A DNA stretch of 13,844 nt from NCBI GenBank assembly GCA_028711355.1, contig JAQTSL010000065.1:1-13844 (forward strand), written 5' to 3'. The position numbers and the translations under genes were made by a program. The first letter of the stretch is position 1; every line of letters begins with the position of its first letter. Below, piece by piece: positions 13,446 to 13,844 of this stretch. Under the pieces are notes generated by a model, which was not told the DNA's origin, made no database searches, and was given only the letters and a program-made list of their open reading frames with translations. This DNA comes from Rhodoferax sp. Lineage in GTDB: Bacteria; Pseudomonadota; Gammaproteobacteria; Burkholderiales; Burkholderiaceae_C.

Positions 13446-13844
13446 ATGGGCACTCTAGCGCAAGAAACCCGGTTTATGGCACTGGATAAGTGCCACCAGC
13501 AGATGCACAAACAGCTAGTCGATCTGGCTGAGTTGCTGATCCGATTACGCTCTGGTGAAGACGATGCCCAGTTAAGACGTCGCGCTGGCGCCATCGAGGC
13601 TTTTTTTTCGGTCACATCGCGCCAGCACCACGTTGAGGAAGAGCAAAAAGTGTTCCCCGCTCTGCTGGCCAGCGACAACGCCGAGCTGGTCCAAGCGGTT
13701 TGCGCCTTACAGCAAGACCACCTCTGGATCGAGTTCAACTGGGCCGAGATTGCCCCGATGCTGCGCGCACTGTCGCAAGGCGAGGATTGGGTGGACCAGG
13801 CCGAACTACAGCACGCCATCGACGTTTTTGTGACGCTGTGCAAC
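13446..13844 (+). CDS. Hemerythrin (HHE) domain protein, 3' end outside the window
   Basis: This is a cytoplasmic hemerythrin-like protein with a predicted non-haem di-iron four-helix bundle; members bind or sense O2, NO or handle iron. The 133 visible residues run without a stop to the window edge. The helices carry His17 and His21 (CHQQMH), His61/His62 with Glu65 (QHHVEEE), and His92 (QQDHLW), the spacing expected for metal ligands; later ligands would lie beyond the edge. The ATG at 13446 has AGGAGA with 5 nt spacing; a GTG at 13443 is in frame directly before it. The gene is divergent from korC and preceded by two FNR-like boxes, which suggests expression when oxygen is low. No sensor or signalling domain is visible in this part. 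The family is confident; the precise role is unknown. Confidence 0.85.
   Translation, partial: MGTLAQETRFMALDKCHQQMHKQLVDLAELLIRLRSGEDDAQLRRRAGAIEAFFSVTSRQHHVEEEQKVFPALLASDNAELVQAVCALQQDHLWIEFNWAEIAPMLRALSQGEDWVDQAELQHAIDVFVTLCN

Noticed and set aside
13441..13446. ATG-TGA start-stop overlapping the hemerythrin start
   Set aside because: It could be a minimal upstream frame, but the ribosome site fits the ATG at 13446 and such a motif arises readily by chance.
13601..13608. T8 run inside the hemerythrin gene as a possible phase-variation or slippage tract
   Set aside because: Eight bases is short, the reading frame is intact on both sides, and it encodes Phe-Phe in a helix; no other sign of phase variation.
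13433..13843. Minus-strand open frame opposite the hemerythrin gene
   Set aside because: Ser-rich shadow frame; the plus strand carries the metal-ligand His pattern and a proper ribosome site.

Overview
The window reads as chromosomal DNA of a moderately GC-rich betaproteobacterium. The protein style, the Liv-type transporter and the KorCAB arrangement would fit a Comamonadaceae-like organism such as Rhodoferax or Polaromonas. That placement is a judgement from recognisable protein families, not a search result. Coding density is high. I saw no IS element, phage gene, tRNA, rRNA or CRISPR array.

Layout. (1) Positions 1-3767, minus strand: an aldehyde dehydrogenase of the ALDH7/AmaB type, then livK (periplasmic amino-acid binding protein), livH (permease) and the first two codons of what is probably livM. 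A short terminator-like hairpin sits between the dehydrogenase and livK, and a strong 16-bp hairpin sits between livK and livH. (2) Positions 3768-3857: an AT-rich divergent promoter region in which two TATAAT boxes lie on opposite strands, 6 bp apart. (3) Positions 3858-7991, plus strand: a FOXRED1-like FAD oxidoreductase, a thiamine-diphosphate enzyme of the acetolactate synthase/2-oxoacid decarboxylase superfamily, and a close relative of Pseudomonas D-arginine dehydrogenase (DauA). (4) Positions 8021-13278, minus strand: korC-korA-korB, a 2-oxoacid (probably 2-oxoglutarate) oxidoreductase with a GltD-like FAD/NADPH/Fe-S subunit, followed by a two-CBS-domain protein. (5) From 13446, plus strand: a hemerythrin-domain protein that runs off the window. 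The 167-bp gap between korC and the hemerythrin gene carries two FNR/Anr-like boxes.

How the genes may work together. Region 1-7991 looks like one amino-acid catabolic module: import by the Liv system, FAD-dependent oxidation of an amino acid or imino acid, TPP-dependent processing of a 2-oxoacid, and oxidation of an aldehyde. The ALDH7 gene points to alpha-aminoadipate semialdehyde (lysine/pipecolate route). The DauA-like enzyme keeps the carboxylate-binding residues of DauA but has lost the glutamate that binds basic side chains, so its substrate is uncertain. Region 8021-13844 looks like an oxygen-responsive block. KorCAB would couple 2-oxoacid decarboxylation to ferredoxin or NADP+, and it is divergent from a hemerythrin gene behind FNR-like sites.

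The least ordinary signals are the DauA-like active-site changes, the gene combination in region 1-7991, the paired FNR-like boxes and the interleaved divergent promoter. I see no evidence of a wholly new class of system.
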